From Thalassovita taeanensis (GTDB lineage: Bacteria > Pseudomonadota > Alphaproteobacteria > Rhodobacterales > Rhodobacteraceae), in contig NZ_FOEP01000011.1 in assembly GCF_900110775.1 (NCBI RefSeq), positions 55,406-119,405 of the forward strand: a stretch of DNA of 64,000 nt, in the 5' to 3' direction. The first letter of the stretch is position 1. Each line of letters starts with the position of its first letter. The notes below the pieces were generated by a model. The model ran no database searches and was not told the DNA's origin. It was given only the letters and a program-made list of their open reading frames with translations. Below, piece by piece: positions 9,250 to 20,868 of the stretch. The position numbers were made by a program, and so were the translations under genes.

Positions 9250-9810
9250 GTGTCCCACGCAGAAGATCACGAAGGCACCCGCAGAGATTTCCTCTACTAC
9301 GCCACCGCAGGTGCAGGTGCCGTGGCCACTGGTGCCGCCGTCTGGCCGCTGGTCAATCAGATGAACCCATCCGCCGATGTTCAGGCCCTGTCATCCATTC
9401 GGGTTGACGTGTCTGGCGTTGATGTCGGAACGCAGCTGACGGTGAAATGGCTGGGCAAGCCGGTTTTCATCCGGCGCCGGACAGAGGAAGAGATCGCCGC
9501 GGCGCGCGCGGTCGCGCTTGACGACCTGGTCGATAAATCGGCCGAGAATAAGAACAAGCCCGGCGCCGACGCGTCGGACGAAAACCGTACGATGGATGAA
9601 GCCGGCGAATGGCTGGTGATGATCGGCGTCTGCACCCATCTGGGGTGTGTTCCGATCGGCAACGGAGCAGGCGACTTCGGCGGCTGGTTCTGCCCCTGCC
9701 ACGGGTCGCATTACGATGGGGCCGGACGTATCCGCAAAGGCCCCGCTCCGCGGAACCTCGACATTCCCGTCGCTGCGTTCGAAGATGAAACCACGATTAA
9801 GCTGGGTTAA
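9250..9810 (+). CDS. petA: Ubiquinol-cytochrome c reductase iron-sulfur subunit
   Basis: The 186-residue Rieske protein of the bc1 complex. It starts at GTG 9250 behind a GGAGA ribosome site. An RRDFLYYAT twin-arginine segment precedes a single hydrophobic anchor. The 2Fe-2S ligands are in CTHLGC (Cys128, His130) and CPCHGSHYD. It moves electrons from quinol to cytochrome c1 on the periplasmic side. It is the first gene of petABC, 11 bp before petB. Confidence 0.97.
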   Translation: MSHAEDHEGTRRDFLYYATAGAGAVATGAAVWPLVNQMNPSADVQALSSIRVDVSGVDVGTQLTVKWLGKPVFIRRRTEEEIAAARAVALDDLVDKSAENKNKPGADASDENRTMDEAGEWLVMIGVCTHLGCVPIGNGAGDFGGWFCPCHGSHYDGAGRIRKGPAPRNLDIPVAAFEDETTIKLG

Positions 9811-9821
9811 GGACACGTAAC

Positions 9822-11135
9822 ATGGCTGGAATTCCTCACGACCATTACGAACCGAAGTCCGGTGGCGAGAAGTGGCTGCACAGCCGCCTCCCGATCGTCG
9901 GTCTTCTTTATGACACCATCATGATCCCCACACCCAAAAACCTGAACTGGATGTGGATCTGGGGCATCATCCTGACCTTCTGTCTGGCGCTGCAAATCGT
10001 TACCGGTATCGTTCTGGTGATGCACTACACGCCGCATGTTGATATGGCCTTTGCCTCGGTCGAGCATATCATGCGCGACGTCAACGGCGGTTATATGCTG
10101 CGGTATCTGCACGCAAACGGCGCGTCGCTGTTCTTCATCGCGGTTTACCTGCACCTGTTCCGTGGTCTGTACTACGGCTCGTACAAAGCCCCGCGTGAAA
10201 TCACATGGATCATCGGCATGCTGATCTATCTGGCGATGATGGCGACCGCATTCATGGGCTATGTTCTGCCTTGGGGTCAGATGTCATTCTGGGGTGCAAC
10301 CGTGATCACCGGCCTGTTCGGCGCGATCCCTTTCATTGGCGAGCCGCTGCAAACGTGGCTTCTGGGCGGACCGGCTGTGGACAACGCCACGCTGAACCGC
10401 TTCTTCTCGCTGCACTATCTGCTGCCCTTCGTGATTGCCGCACTTGTTGTGGTTCACATGTGGGCCTTCCACACCACGGGCAACAACAACCCGACCGGTG
10501 TTGAAGTGCGCCGCACCTCGAAAGAGGACGCCGCCAAAGACACCGTGCCCTTCTGGCCGTATTTCGTCATCAAGGACGTGTTTGCGCTGGCCGTGATCCT
10601 AGTGGTGTTCTTTGCCATCGTCGGCTTCATGCCAAACTATCTGGGCCATCCCGATAACTATATCGAAGCCAACCCGCTTTCGACGCCTGCGCATATCGTG
10701 CCCGAATGGTATTTCCTGCCATTCTACGCAATCCTGCGCGCCTTTACCGCTGATGTCTGGGTTGTTCAGTTCGCAAGCTGGATCACTGGCGGCATCATCG
10801 ACGCCAAGTTCTTCGGCGTTCTGGCAATGTTTGGCTCGATCGCCATCATGGCGCTGGTGCCGTGGCTGGATACCAGCAGCGTACGCTCGGGCCGTTACCG
10901 CCCGATGTTCAAATGGTGGTTCGCCTTGGTTGCGCTTGATTTCTTGGTTCTGATGTGGGTGGGCGCAATGCCGACCGAGGGCATCTACCCGTACATCTCG
11001 CTGATCGCGTCGGCCTACTGGTTCGGCTATTTCCTCGTGATCCTGCCGCTTCTGGGTGTGATCGAAAAACCCATCGCGGCCCCCGCCACGATCGAGGAAG
11101 ACTTCAATAACCATTACGGCAAATCGGCCGAATAA
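9822..11135 (+). CDS. petB: Cytochrome b of the bc1 complex
   Basis: A 437-residue polytopic protein with eight expected helices. It holds two b hemes and both quinone sites. Heme-binding His residues fall in the second and fourth helices, and the Qo-site motif PEWY is at residues 294-297, the same numbering as in Rhodobacter capsulatus from memory. It is full length and flanked by the Rieske and c1 genes, 16 bp from petC. Confidence 0.98.
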   Translation: MAGIPHDHYEPKSGGEKWLHSRLPIVGLLYDTIMIPTPKNLNWMWIWGIILTFCLALQIVTGIVLVMHYTPHVDMAFASVEHIMRDVNGGYMLRYLHANGASLFFIAVYLHLFRGLYYGSYKAPREITWIIGMLIYLAMMATAFMGYVLPWGQMSFWGATVITGLFGAIPFIGEPLQTWLLGGPAVDNATLNRFFSLHYLLPFVIAALVVVHMWAFHTTGNNNPTGVEVRRTSKEDAAKDTVPFWPYFVIKDVFALAVILVVFFAIVGFMPNYLGHPDNYIEANPLSTPAHIVPEWYFLPFYAILRAFTADVWVVQFASWITGGIIDAKFFGVLAMFGSIAIMALVPWLDTSSVRSGRYRPMFKWWFALVALDFLVLMWVGAMPTEGIYPYISLIASAYWFGYFLVILPLLGVIEKPIAAPATIEEDFNNHYGKSAE

Positions 11136-11151
11136 GACGGGATACAGGACA

Positions 11152-11940
11152 ATGTTTAAGAAACTCGCGATCACCGCAGTTGCTGCCCTGACCCTGATGG
11201 CAGGTGGCGCTTTGGCTTCGGAAGGGGGGAAAATGCATGATGTGGACTTCTCTTTCGAAGGACCGTTTGGCAAATTCGATCAGATGCAACTTCAGCGCGG
11301 CCTTCAGATTTATACCGAGGTCTGCTCGGCCTGCCACGGTCTGAAGTTCGTGCCAATCCGCACTATTGGTGATGAGGGCGGCCCCGCTCTGCCCGAGGAT
11401 CAAGTGCGCGCCTATGCAGCACAAATGGATATCTACGATCCCGAACTGGAGGATGACCGTCCGCGTACACCGGCCGACCATTTTCCTGCGTCGGGTGATC
11501 CCAACGCACCTGACCTGTCGCTGATGGCCAAGGCACGTGCAGGCTTTCACGGGCCTTACGGCTCGGGTATGAGCCAGCTGTTCAACGGCATCGGTGGCCC
11601 CGAATACATCGTCGCGATCCTGACCGGCTATACCGGCAACGAGAAAGAGGAAGCGGGCACCACCTATTACGAGAACACTGCCTTCCCAGGTGGTTGGATC
11701 GCAATGTCGCCGCCGCTTGCGGGTGAGGATGTCGAGTTCGCTGATGGCCATTCGAACGAGCTGCACCACGAATCCGAAGACGTGGCCTCTTTCCTGATGT
11801 GGACAGCAGAACCCAAGATGATGGCGCGTCAGCACACCGGTTTTGTCGCCGTTCTGTTCCTGACGATCCTGTCAGTTCTGTTGTACCTGACCAACAAGCG
11901 CATCTGGGCGCCGGTCAAGAAAAAGGCGAAAGAGGCGTAA
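11152..11940 (+). CDS. petC: Cytochrome c1
   Basis: A 262-residue protein with a cleavable signal ([19 protein letters not shown], cleavage near ALA). The heme-c motif is CSACH (Cys58, Cys61, His62), the probable axial Met is in [10 protein letters not shown], and a C-terminal membrane anchor ([15 protein letters not shown]) is followed by Lys-rich cytoplasmic residues. It passes electrons to cytochrome c. It ends the operon before a strong terminator. Confidence 0.97.
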   Translation: MFKKLAITAVAALTLMAGGALASEGGKMHDVDFSFEGPFGKFDQMQLQRGLQIYTEVCSACHGLKFVPIRTIGDEGGPALPEDQVRAYAAQMDIYDPELEDDRPRTPADHFPASGDPNAPDLSLMAKARAGFHGPYGSGMSQLFNGIGGPEYIVAILTGYTGNEKEEAGTTYYENTAFPGGWIAMSPPLAGEDVEFADGHSNELHHESEDVASFLMWTAEPKMMARQHTGFVAVLFLTILSVLLYLTNKRIWAPVKKKAKEA

Positions 11941-11962
11941 GCCGCTTTCCAGCTGAGACAAT

Positions 11963-11992
11963 AAAAAACCCCGCCATCTTGCGGGGTTTTTT
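11963..11992. terminator. Rho-independent terminator, both directions
   Basis: A perfect 12-bp stem (AAAAAACCCCGC with GCGGGGTTTTTT) around a six-base loop. The A-run on one side and T-run on the other make it work for petABC and for the convergent ubiH-type gene. Confidence 0.95.
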
Positions 11993-12007
11993 ATTGCTGA
12001 ACGATTG

Positions 12008-13228
12008 TCAGCCGCGCATCAGGTCAGGCAAGTCGCCGGTAAGCCCGGCAGCTTCGCGGATGAAACTGCGTCGCAGGCCAGGGATCGCATTGATCGCCCC
12101 CATGCCCAGATCACGCCCAAACCGCAGAAACGGATTGTCATTGGAAAACAGTTTGTTGGTCAAGTCCGTCGCCAACGCAAGCGACGCTGTATCGAAACGC
12201 CGCCATTGCTGATACCGCTCAAGCACTGGCGCTGCGGCGAAATCTTCACCGCGGCGCGTGGCGTTGGTAAGAACCTGTGCCAGCGCGCCGACATCACGCA
12301 ATCCGGCATTCAACCCTTGTCCGGCAATCGGGTGCATTCCATGTGCGGCGTCGCCGATCAAGGCCAACCGATCCGCCACGATATTATTCGCAATTGTCAG
12401 ATTCAGCGGATAGGTAAAGCGCTTTCCAGCGAGCCGGATCTGCCCAAGAAAATCGCCAAACCGCGGGCGCAGCATTTGCATATACTGCTCATCCGGCAGC
12501 GCATCGAAAGCGGCAGCATTGTCGTGCGTTTCGGACCATACGATAGAGGATCGGTTGCCCGGCAGCGGCAAAATCGCCAATGGTCCGGGCGGCATGAAGA
12601 ACTGATGCGCCACGCCGTGATGCGGCAAGTCATGTTCGATCGCACACACCAGTGCAGTTTGGCCGTAATCCCAGCCGGTGCGCTTGATCCCAGCGCGCTG
12701 CGCCGTACCGGATTTGCGTCCATCCGCACCGATCAGCAACCGCCCCCGCAGGACCCGGCCAGAGGCCAGCGTCAGGCTCACGCCGCTGGCATCACGGTCT
12801 TGGCTGACCACGGCTTCGCCATCAAGCAGGGTGATCGCGTCCTGCTCCGCCATCGCCTCGGCTAGGGCGCGACGCAGGAATCGATCCTCAAGCATGAAAC
12901 CCATCGGGCCTTCTTCGATTTCGGCATGGTCGAAATGCAGAAAAAACGGCGATAATGGACCTTCGCCCGCGCGCCCATCGCTGACCTTGATTTCCAACAT
13001 TGGTTGGCTGTACTCGGCCACCCGCCCCCAGACGCCAAGCGCAGTCAGCAAGCGTTTCGAACTCAATGCCAACGCATAGGCTCGTCCATCGAAATCGTCT
13101 TGCGCCTGCGCAGCGCGCGGCAAGGCATCAACCACCGTCACGCTGAGGCCGGTTTGAGCCGTCGCCAACGCCAAGGCCGGGCCATTCAACCCGCCGCCCA
13201 CAATCAGGATATCGCTGTCATATGTCAT
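12008..13228 (-). CDS. ubiH: UbiH/UbiF-family ubiquinone hydroxylase
   Basis: A 406-residue FAD monooxygenase acting in aerobic ubiquinone synthesis. It has the N-terminal dinucleotide motif ILIVGGGLNGPALAL, the mid motif LLIGADGRKS, and the second FAD motif LALIGDAAHGMHPIAGQGLN typical of the UbiH/UbiF/COQ6 group. Which ring position it hydroxylates cannot be read from sequence. I placed the start at ATG 13228 (MTYDSDILIVGGG) rather than 12 codons further up. It is divergent from the amidase. Confidence 0.88.
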   Translation of the reverse strand: MTYDSDILIVGGGLNGPALALATAQTGLSVTVVDALPRAAQAQDDFDGRAYALALSSKRLLTALGVWGRVAEYSQPMLEIKVSDGRAGEGPLSPFFLHFDHAEIEEGPMGFMLEDRFLRRALAEAMAEQDAITLLDGEAVVSQDRDASGVSLTLASGRVLRGRLLIGADGRKSGTAQRAGIKRTGWDYGQTALVCAIEHDLPHHGVAHQFFMPPGPLAILPLPGNRSSIVWSETHDNAAAFDALPDEQYMQMLRPRFGDFLGQIRLAGKRFTYPLNLTIANNIVADRLALIGDAAHGMHPIAGQGLNAGLRDVGALAQVLTNATRRGEDFAAAPVLERYQQWRRFDTASLALATDLTNKLFSNDNPFLRFGRDLGMGAINAIPGLRRSFIREAAGLTGDLPDLMRG

Positions 13229-13310
13229 GCCCGCCAATATGCGCCTGCAATCGGGATTGTCCATGCGCCGTGCTGCCGCTACCGTCAGAGAAAATCAACA
13301 GGAGACGATG

Positions 13311-14645
13311 ATGCAGGAGTGGTTGTGGAAAAGTGCCGCCGAACTTGGACGCGGTATTGGTACGGGCGCAATCAACCCGGTTGACCTGACCCGGACCTAT
13401 CTTGAGGCGATCGAGGCGCACCCGCTGCGCGACCGAATCTATGCCCGCGTCACCCCCGAAAGGGCCGAGGCCGAGTCCGCCGCCGCCGCCACGCGCGCCA
13501 AATCGGGATACCGCCTTTCGCTTCTTGATGGGGTGCCGGTCAGCTGGAAGGACCTGTTTGATACCGCTGGCGTCGCGACCGAGGCCGGGTCGTCCCTGCT
13601 GAAAGATCGCGTACCTGATCGTGATGCCTTGGTTTTACGCAACGCCACCGCGATGGGGCTGGTCTGCCTAGGAAAAACCCATATGAGCGAGCTGGCCTTT
13701 TCCGGGTTGGGGCTGAACCCCAGCACTGCAACACCGCCTTGTGTCAATGACGCCGATGCCGTGCCCGGCGGATCGTCCTCCGGGGCTGCTGCCTCGGTCG
13801 GGTTCGGGCTGGCACCCTGCGGGATCGGCTCTGACACGGGGGGATCTGTGCGGTTGCCATCGGCCTGGAACGATCTGGTTGGGCTGAAAACCACGTCGGG
13901 GCGTCTGTCGCTGAACGGGGTCGTGCCGCTTTGCGCCTCTTTCGACACCATTGGCCCGCTGTGTCGCTCGGTTGAAGACGCCGCGCTGATGCTGGCCGCG
14001 CTGGAAGGCGGGCGCGCAGCAGACCTGAAAGGGGCGACGCTGCAGGGCAAGCGCTTCGCCGCGCTGCAAACCGTTGTGTTCGACGACATCCGCGAGGGGC
14101 CCCTCGCCGCCTACATGTCAGCGATTGAAAAACTGCAAGCCGCAGGCGCAATAGTGGAGAAAATCGAGGCGCCCGAGGTCGCCCGCGCGATGGATCTGGC
14201 CGGGGCCCTGTTCGCCACCGAGGCCTATGGCACATGGCGCGAGGTGATCGAGGCCAATCCGGGCCTGATGTACGACAGAATCCTGCATCGCTTCCGGTCC
14301 GGCGCGCATACCTCTGGGCCTGATTACGTCGCGGCCTGGCTGGAACTTGACGCATGCCGCGCCGAATGGAACGCGCGCGTGGCGGGGTTTGATGCTGTGC
14401 TTTGGCCCACATCGCCGGTGCTGCCGCCAAAAATGGATCGGTTGATCAAAGATGAGGACTATTTCGTGTCCGAAAACTTGCTAACGCTGCGCAATACGCG
14501 TGTTGGCAACCTGATGGGGGGCTGCGGCGTAACGTTGCCAACGGGAACACCCAGCTGCGGCATTTTGCTCAATGGCTTGCCATATCAGGAAGAGCGCCTG
14601 CTGCGCTTGGCCTGCGCGGCCGAGGCGGTTTTGATCACCGACTGA
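13311..14645 (+). CDS. Amidase signature family protein
   Basis: A 444-residue amide hydrolase. The Ser-cisSer-Lys triad is visible: Lys in PVSWKDLFD, cis-Ser in PGGSSSGAA and the nucleophile Ser in GSDTGGSVR. It begins with two adjacent ATGs (13308 and 13311); AGGAG at 13300-13304 fits the second better. It is too short and isolated to be GatA of the tRNA amidotransferase, and no gatB or gatC is near. Substrate unknown. Confidence 0.9.
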   Translation: MQEWLWKSAAELGRGIGTGAINPVDLTRTYLEAIEAHPLRDRIYARVTPERAEAESAAAATRAKSGYRLSLLDGVPVSWKDLFDTAGVATEAGSSLLKDRVPDRDALVLRNATAMGLVCLGKTHMSELAFSGLGLNPSTATPPCVNDADAVPGGSSSGAAASVGFGLAPCGIGSDTGGSVRLPSAWNDLVGLKTTSGRLSLNGVVPLCASFDTIGPLCRSVEDAALMLAALEGGRAADLKGATLQGKRFAALQTVVFDDIREGPLAAYMSAIEKLQAAGAIVEKIEAPEVARAMDLAGALFATEAYGTWREVIEANPGLMYDRILHRFRSGAHTSGPDYVAAWLELDACRAEWNARVAGFDAVLWPTSPVLPPKMDRLIKDEDYFVSENLLTLRNTRVGNLMGGCGVTLPTGTPSCGILLNGLPYQEERLLRLACAAEAVLITD

Positions 14646-14784
14646 GTTCACGCCGTCACAGCGATCTGTCAAAAAGGTCACAACACCGGTCCAAACCGTT
14701 GCTTTTTCTGGACGAAAGCCGCGGGCTTGAGTAATCTGCCATCAAACGGGGCGACAATGATCCCGAAACCTGAGGCAGTTGAAT

Positions 14785-15963
14785 ATGTTTCCCGAGCGGT
14801 TTGCGAACCTACCGGCCTATGCGTTTCCGCGCTTGCGGACGCTACTCGACGCTCATGCGCCGGGCGGCGACGTCATTCACATGACGATTGGCGAGCCGAA
14901 ACACGCATTCCCGGACTGGATCGCAGGTATTCTGGCCGAAAACATCGCTGGGTTCGGGCAATATCCGCCAAATGATGGCACCCCTGAATTGCGCAGCGCG
15001 ATCCGCGATTGGGTGAAGCGTCGCTATGGCGTGGCGCTGGATGCGGACACACAAATCATGCCGCTGAACGGCACCCGCGAGGGGCTGTACAACGCAGCGA
15101 TGGCGCTGATCCCTGAGCAAAAGAATGGCGCGCAGCCCGTGGTTCTGATCCCGAACCCATTCTATCAGGTCTACATGATCGGCGCGATTTCGGTCGGGGC
15201 AGAGCCTGTCTTTGTGCCTGCCACCCGCGAAACCGGATATCTGCCTGATTATGCCGCGCTACCGCCCGAGCTGCTGAACCGCGTCGCCGTGGCCTATATC
15301 TGTTCGCCCGCCAATCCGCAGGGGGCAGTGGCCAGCCGCGCCTACTGGACCGATCTGATCCGGCTGGCCGAGCAGTATGATTTTCAGATCTTCGCGGATG
15401 AATGCTATTCCGAGATCTACCGCGATGCACCGCCCGTGGGCGCGTTGGACGTGGCCCAGGAACTTGGCGCCGACCCCGAACGAGTCTTGATTTTCCACTC
15501 GCAGTCAAAGCGATCAAACCTGCCGGGCCTGCGTTCGGGGTTTGTGGCCGGCGGGCCGGAAAGCCTGCGCCACATCAAGCAGCTGCGTGCCTATGCTGGG
15601 GCACCGCTGCCCCTGCCTTTGCAGCGCGTGGCCGAAGCCGTTTGGGCCGACGAGACGCATGTAATCGAAAACCGTCGCCTGTACGGCGAAAAATTCGTCG
15701 CCGCCGATCAGATTTTTTCCGGGATCAACAGCTATCTGCCACCAGACGCCGGGTTTTTCCTGTGGCTGCCTGTCGAAGATGGCGAAGAGGCCGCGCTGAA
15801 GGCGTGGCGTGAGACCGGGGTTCGGGTTCTGCCCGGTGCCTATCTCAGCCGCGATGTGGCTGGGGGCAACCCCGGCAAAGGATATATCAGGGTCGCCATG
15901 GTGGCCCCAATAGAAGAGATGCGGCGCGGGCTTATAACCCTGCGTGACTGCATCTATGGGTAA
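14785..15963 (+). CDS. Class I aminotransferase, DapC-like
   Basis: A 392-residue PLP enzyme. The PLP lysine lies in [14 protein letters not shown], and the Arg that binds the substrate carboxylate is near KGYIRVAM. The sequence around the lysine matches what I remember of N-succinyl-diaminopimelate aminotransferase (DapC) of the Bordetella type. That step fits with dapF in this window, but other substrates are possible. Start ATG 14785 follows GAGGCAG; a TTG two codons upstream is less likely. Its end lies 16 bp before the chosen ftsK start. Confidence 0.82.
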   Translation: MFPERFANLPAYAFPRLRTLLDAHAPGGDVIHMTIGEPKHAFPDWIAGILAENIAGFGQYPPNDGTPELRSAIRDWVKRRYGVALDADTQIMPLNGTREGLYNAAMALIPEQKNGAQPVVLIPNPFYQVYMIGAISVGAEPVFVPATRETGYLPDYAALPPELLNRVAVAYICSPANPQGAVASRAYWTDLIRLAEQYDFQIFADECYSEIYRDAPPVGALDVAQELGADPERVLIFHSQSKRSNLPGLRSGFVAGGPESLRHIKQLRAYAGAPLPLPLQRVAEAVWADETHVIENRRLYGEKFVAADQIFSGINSYLPPDAGFFLWLPVEDGEEAALKAWRETGVRVLPGAYLSRDVAGGNPGKGYIRVAMVAPIEEMRRGLITLRDCIYG

Positions 15964-15979
15964 GAGGACGAGGGCAGGA

Positions 15980-18946
15980 ATGGCATATCAGACCAAAGGA
16001 CGCGATCCATTGTTTGACAGCGACATGCAGGCCGCAATCGAAAAGCGTGGCAAAGAACTGTTGGGAATTGCGCTGGTCCTTCTGGGGCTGGCGGCAGCAG
16101 CGATGATCCTATCCTATCACCCCGATGATCCCTCGTTCTTGTCGGCGACTGACGCGCCGGTGCAGAATTGGATGGGGCGACCCGGTGCTTCGGTTGCGGC
16201 GTTCCTGTTCGTGATTGTTGGCTGGGGTGGCTGGATCATTGCCGCCGCGCTGATTGCTTGGGGGCTGCGGCTTGCGCTGCACCGCGGGGCCGAACGCGCA
16301 GTCGGTCGGCTGATTTTCCTGCCTATCCTGATCGCGGTCACGTCAGTTTACGCCTCGACTCTGGTGCCGGATTCGAACTGGACGCACGGCTTTGGCCTTG
16401 GTGGTCGCTTTGGGGATACGGTTCTGGGCGCGTTCCTGAACCTACTGCCGGTCGGTGCCAGCTTTGGCCTGAAATTCGCGTCCTTGCTGTTGGCAGTAAG
16501 CTTGCTTGTGCTGAGCGCTTTTGTCCTGGGCTTCACCATGCCCGAGTTGCGCTCCATTGGCCGATTTCTGCTGATTGGCGTCATAGTGAGCTATGCAACG
16601 CTGCTCAATCTTCTGGGCAAAGGTGCCACCGGCGCCGTGACTGCGGCGCAAACCCTGCAGGCCCGCAATTCCGCCCGCAGGGCCGAACGTGACCGGCAAG
16701 CACAGGAACACACCGCTTGGCAGGAACAGCCAGACTGGAATGACGACCCGGCATATGACACGTTGGTCGAAACGGATGAGCCGACCAAACCGAGTTTGCT
16801 GGCGCGGATGCCCGGCCTTATTCGCCGACCTGACCCGATGCCCGAACCCGAGCTGGTAGAGCCGACCCCGCTTGGCGACATCGACTATGCCCCCGGCGAT
16901 GAACGGATCAAGGCCAAGATCGCCGATGTGATCCGCAATCGCGTGCGCAGCAGCCCGCAGATCATGGTTGAAAGCGTGGCCCCTTTGACCAAAGGCCGTG
17001 GCCGTGGGCCCGAGCCTCTGGTTCTGAACACCTCTACTCGGTCCGCCAACTTGCCGCCCGAACCACAGTTGAGGGCGCCGCAAGCTGCCACCAGCGCGCA
17101 CCACCTGCAGCCAACCGTTTCGGTACGCGCCCCGGTTCAACCCCCCGTGGCCTCAGCGCCGTCCCCGGCTGCGGCCGACCAGCCTGTCACGACCTATGAG
17201 GCCGAAAGCGCGTTCGACGACTACGCCCCCGGCGAGGTGGATTTCGCGCCCGAAGTCCAACCTGAGCCTGAACCTCTGCCGTTACAGCCTGCACCCGCAG
17301 CGCAACCTGCCATGACCATTCCCGTCGCCGAGCCACGTAAAGTGGTACAACACGCACCGCGCAAAGTGGTTCAGCCCTCATCCCGCGCTCAGGCCGAGGC
17401 GCAACCGGCATTGCAGTTCGACGAGGCCGCCGCCGCGCAATACGAGCTTCCGCCACTGAACCTTCTGGCCAACCCGGCGCTGATCCAACGCCACCACCTG
17501 AGCGACGACGCACTGGAAGAAAACGCGCGCATGCTGGAAAACGTGCTGGATGACTATGGCGTCAAAGGCGAGATCGTCAGCGTGCGCCCCGGTCCGGTTG
17601 TCACCATGTACGAACTGGAACCCGCGCCGGGCCTCAAGGCCAGCCGCGTAATCGGCCTTGCGGACGATATTGCCCGCTCGATGTCGGCCTTGTCAGCGCG
17701 GGTGTCCACCGTACCCGGCCGCACGGTAATCGGGATCGAACTGCCGAACGAGAATCGCGAAAAAGTGGTCCTGCGCGAGATCCTCAGCGCGCGCGATTAC
17801 GGCGACAGCAACATGAAACTGCCGCTCGCACTTGGTAAGGATATCGGCGGCGACCCGGTTGTGGCCAACCTCGCCAAGATGCCTCACCTGTTGATTGCGG
17901 GGACCACCGGGTCCGGTAAATCGGTGGCGATCAACACCATGATCCTATCACTGCTGTATCGCCTGACGCCGGAAGATTGCCGGTTGATCATGATCGACCC
18001 GAAAATGCTGGAACTCAGCGTTTACGATGGCATTCCACACCTGCTCAGCCCGGTTGTTACTGACCCGAAAAAGGCGGTTGTCGCGCTGAAATGGGTCGTG
18101 GGCGAAATGGAAGAACGATATCGCAAGATGTCAAAAATGGGGGTGCGCAACATCGACGGCTATAACAGTCGCGTGGCCGATGCATTGGCGCGCGGAGAAA
18201 TGTTCAGCCGGACGGTGCAGACCGGGTTCGACGACGATACCGGCGAACCGGTATTCGAGACAGACGAATTCGCGCCCGAGAAAATGCCCTATATCGTTGT
18301 TGTCGTCGACGAGATGGCCGACCTGATGATGGTCGCCGGCAAAGAGATCGAGGCCTGCATTCAGCGCCTGGCACAGATGGCGCGTGCCAGCGGCATCCAC
18401 CTGATCATGGCCACACAGCGGCCTTCGGTGGATGTGATCACCGGCACGATCAAGGCCAACTTCCCCACCCGGATTTCGTTTCAGGTCACATCGAAAATCG
18501 ACAGCCGGACGATCTTGGGTGAAATGGGCGCCGAACAGCTTCTTGGCATGGGCGACATGCTTTATATGGCCGGTGGCGCCAAGATCACGCGTTGCCACGG
18601 ACCGTTCGTAAGCGACGAAGAAGTCGAGGAAATCGTCAACCACCTCAAGGCCTATGGCCCGCCGTCCTATATCGGCGGCGTGGTCGAAGGCCCGGATGAT
18701 GATCGCGAAAGCGATATCGACGCGGTTCTGGGCTTGGGCGGCAATACCGACAGCGAGGATGCGCTGTATGATACTGCCGTGGCAATCGTGACCAAGGATC
18801 GCAAATGCTCGACCTCCTATATTCAGCGCAAGCTGGCGATCGGCTATAACAAGGCTGCGCGTCTGGTCGAGCAGATGGAGGACGAAGGCGTTGTGTCGGC
18901 GGCCAACCATGTCGGGAAACGCGAGATCCTGGTGCCAGAGCGCTAA
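15980..18946 (+). CDS. ftsK: DNA translocase FtsK
   Basis: A 988-residue septal DNA pump that clears chromosomes from the division plane and activates dif recombination. The N-terminal domain has four predicted membrane helices (about residues 20-210). A Pro/Ala-rich linker (about 220-480) follows, then the motor with Walker A GTTGSGKS (Lys647) and Walker [11 protein letters not shown], and a C-terminal gamma winged helix that reads KOPS ([20 protein letters not shown]). I chose ATG 15980 behind GAGGGCAGG; ATG 15956 would overlap the aminotransferase. Confidence 0.96.
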   Translation: MAYQTKGRDPLFDSDMQAAIEKRGKELLGIALVLLGLAAAAMILSYHPDDPSFLSATDAPVQNWMGRPGASVAAFLFVIVGWGGWIIAAALIAWGLRLALHRGAERAVGRLIFLPILIAVTSVYASTLVPDSNWTHGFGLGGRFGDTVLGAFLNLLPVGASFGLKFASLLLAVSLLVLSAFVLGFTMPELRSIGRFLLIGVIVSYATLLNLLGKGATGAVTAAQTLQARNSARRAERDRQAQEHTAWQEQPDWNDDPAYDTLVETDEPTKPSLLARMPGLIRRPDPMPEPELVEPTPLGDIDYAPGDERIKAKIADVIRNRVRSSPQIMVESVAPLTKGRGRGPEPLVLNTSTRSANLPPEPQLRAPQAATSAHHLQPTVSVRAPVQPPVASAPSPAAADQPVTTYEAESAFDDYAPGEVDFAPEVQPEPEPLPLQPAPAAQPAMTIPVAEPRKVVQHAPRKVVQPSSRAQAEAQPALQFDEAAAAQYELPPLNLLANPALIQRHHLSDDALEENARMLENVLDDYGVKGEIVSVRPGPVVTMYELEPAPGLKASRVIGLADDIARSMSALSARVSTVPGRTVIGIELPNENREKVVLREILSARDYGDSNMKLPLALGKDIGGDPVVANLAKMPHLLIAGTTGSGKSVAINTMILSLLYRLTPEDCRLIMIDPKMLELSVYDGIPHLLSPVVTDPKKAVVALKWVVGEMEERYRKMSKMGVRNIDGYNSRVADALARGEMFSRTVQTGFDDDTGEPVFETDEFAPEKMPYIVVVVDEMADLMMVAGKEIEACIQRLAQMARASGIHLIMATQRPSVDVITGTIKANFPTRISFQVTSKIDSRTILGEMGAEQLLGMGDMLYMAGGAKITRCHGPFVSDEEVEEIVNHLKAYGPPSYIGGVVEGPDDDRESDIDAVLGLGGNTDSEDALYDTAVAIVTKDRKCSTSYIQRKLAIGYNKAARLVEQMEDEGVVSAANHVGKREILVPER

Positions 18947-19059
18947 GGCCTAACGCATCGCACGCAGCGCAAGGGTGGATACGCAACCCTTTGCCTGTCT
19001 CGCGTGTTTGTGACGTGTCGCAGGATGAAATCCAAAGTTCAGGAGACTACATCTTCACC

Positions 19060-19665
19060 ATGAACAAGTTCGCATCACTCCTCGCCGCGCCGCTGTGCGT
19101 TGTTGCCATGTCGCTTCCGGCGGCGGCTGAAAAGCTGTCTCTGGGCGAGCTGTCGCGCTATCTGAATGGGTTGAACACCGCCTCGGCGGATTTCACGCAA
19201 ATCAATGATGATGGCACGATCTCAACCGGGAAGCTGTTCCTGAAGCGGCCCGGACGGATGCGGTTTGAATACAACCCGCCGGAAAAGACTCTTGTTCTGG
19301 CAAGCGCCGGGGCTGTCGCGATCTTTGATCCCAAAACCAATCAGGGCCCTGAAAGTTATCCGCTGAATCGCACGCCGCTGTCGATTATTCTGGCCCGCAA
19401 CGTCGATCTTGCGCGCGCCAATATGGTTGTCGGCCACGGCTATGACGGGACCGCAACTACCGTGACCGCGCAAGACCCCGAACATCCCGAATACGGGAAT
19501 ATTCAACTGGTCTTCACTGGCGCGCCGGTTCAGTTGCGGCAGTGGGTCATCAATGACGACGCCGGGAACAGCACCACAGTTGTGCTAGGCGCCATGCAAA
19601 GCGGTCAGGGCCTCAGCGACACGTTGTTCAACATTCAACTGGCAACACAGCGCCCTATCCGCTGA
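19060..19665 (+). CDS. lolA: Outer-membrane lipoprotein carrier LolA
   Basis: A 201-residue periplasmic chaperone that ferries lipoproteins from LolCDE to the outer membrane. It has a signal peptide (cleavage after PAAA), the LolA pattern with SADFTQ near the N-terminus, GKLFLKRPGRMRFEY, and the expected beta-sheet repeats. AGGAGA precedes ATG 19060. It is 113 bp after ftsK and converges on the transglycosylase gene. Confidence 0.9.
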   Translation: MNKFASLLAAPLCVVAMSLPAAAEKLSLGELSRYLNGLNTASADFTQINDDGTISTGKLFLKRPGRMRFEYNPPEKTLVLASAGAVAIFDPKTNQGPESYPLNRTPLSIILARNVDLARANMVVGHGYDGTATTVTAQDPEHPEYGNIQLVFTGAPVQLRQWVINDDAGNSTTVVLGAMQSGQGLSDTLFNIQLATQRPIR

Positions 19666-19672
19666 CCGCGCC

Positions 19673-20263
19673 TCATTTAATACGACGGCGACAAGACCTG
19701 AGCTGAGCCTCGTACAGGTTGGCCCGCGCGCCCACCTCACCCGAAATACGTATCAGCCAGCTTTTGCTGTTGTATGATCCGCGCGCAAAGCCGGTGTGGC
19801 CCTCGTGATAGGCCAGATATTGATTGCGGGCGTCATGCAGGGCGATACCATTCTTCTCGCGCGTCTGCGTCATATACCAACCCATAAAGTCAGTGGCGTC
19901 CTGAATGTCATCGCGACGCGCACCAAAACGCCGGGTCTCGCGCTTATACTGGTCCCAAGTGGCATCCAACGCCTGACCATATCCATAGGCCGAGCTTTGC
20001 CGCCCCATCGGGATCACACCCAGCACATACCGGAATGGCGTGCGTGCGTTGCCGATGAATTTGCTTTCCTGATAAATCGTCGCCATCTGCACATGCACTG
20101 GAACACCCCAACGGCGTTCGGTCGCCTTGAAGGCGCGGCCATATTTCGGGCGCTGACTGAGGATCGAACAAGCGTCATCCAGATTACGCGGCGCGGAGTA
20201 GTTTCCGCCGCCACAAGACGCCAGCACCATCAACAGTATCAAAGCGCGAAGAGTTCTGCTCAT
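19673..20263 (-). CDS. Lytic transglycosylase-like lipoprotein
   Basis: A 196-residue protein with a lipoprotein signal (lipobox LASC, Cys near residue 17). The SLT-type core contains the catalytic Glu in IYQESKF, then SSAYGYGQALDATWDQY and YLAYHEGHTGF, all typical of soluble lytic transglycosylase folds. It would cleave peptidoglycan strands from the membrane surface. It is divergent from hspQ. Confidence 0.88.
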   Translation of the reverse strand: MSRTLRALILLMVLASCGGGNYSAPRNLDDACSILSQRPKYGRAFKATERRWGVPVHVQMATIYQESKFIGNARTPFRYVLGVIPMGRQSSAYGYGQALDATWDQYKRETRRFGARRDDIQDATDFMGWYMTQTREKNGIALHDARNQYLAYHEGHTGFARGSYNSKSWLIRISGEVGARANLYEAQLRSCRRRIK

Positions 20264-20508
20264 ATGCCTCTCGCTTTCTCATTTTTTCTGCAGTTTAGCG
20301 GAAAGTGGGCGCAGAGGAAATGGCCTTTGCAGGCCCGTTGCAAAAGCACGCTTAGCATCAGGGCAATCGCGCCAAGAAAACACCCGCGCGGCACGCCTCA
20401 TGCACTGTAACTGCAAGGTTCACAGACTGTTTCCCCGAGAAATCGCGGCAATCATTGGACAAATTACCCCAAAACCGTCTATCCATGATGAATAGGGGCC
20501 GCAACAAC

Positions 20509-20835
20509 ATGCTAAAGACACGTGCGAAATATCACCTGGGCCAGATTGTCCGGCATAAAAAGCACCCGTTTCGCGGGGTGATTTTTGATGTCGACCCGCA
20601 GTTCAGCAACACCGAAGAATGGTATCGCTCGATCCCCGAGGAAAGCCGACCGGTGAAGGAACAGCCATTTTACCATCTGCTGGCGGAAAATGACAAAAGC
20701 TACTACGTGGCCTATGTATCCGAGCAGAACCTTGTCGCGGACTATTCCGGCGAGCCTGTGGATCATCCGGACATCCCTGACCTTTTCGGGCCGTTTCAGG
20801 ATGGTCACTATCCCCTGCACTTTCAATTGAACTGA
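20509..20835 (+). CDS. hspQ: Heat-shock protein HspQ (YccV-like)
   Basis: A 108-residue YccV/HspQ protein, starting at ATG 20509 eight bases after AGGGGCC. Conserved features are the YHLGQIVRHKKHPFRGVIFDVDP segment, PFYHLLAEN and PDIPDLFGPF near the end. HspQ in enterobacteria binds hemimethylated DNA and enhances Lon proteolysis; its role here is assumed by homology. An upstream in-frame extension is not needed. Confidence 0.92.
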   Translation: MLKTRAKYHLGQIVRHKKHPFRGVIFDVDPQFSNTEEWYRSIPEESRPVKEQPFYHLLAENDKSYYVAYVSEQNLVADYSGEPVDHPDIPDLFGPFQDGHYPLHFQLN

Positions 20836-20868
20836 AGGCGCCCCGCTGTCGCGGGACGCGCTGTTGGC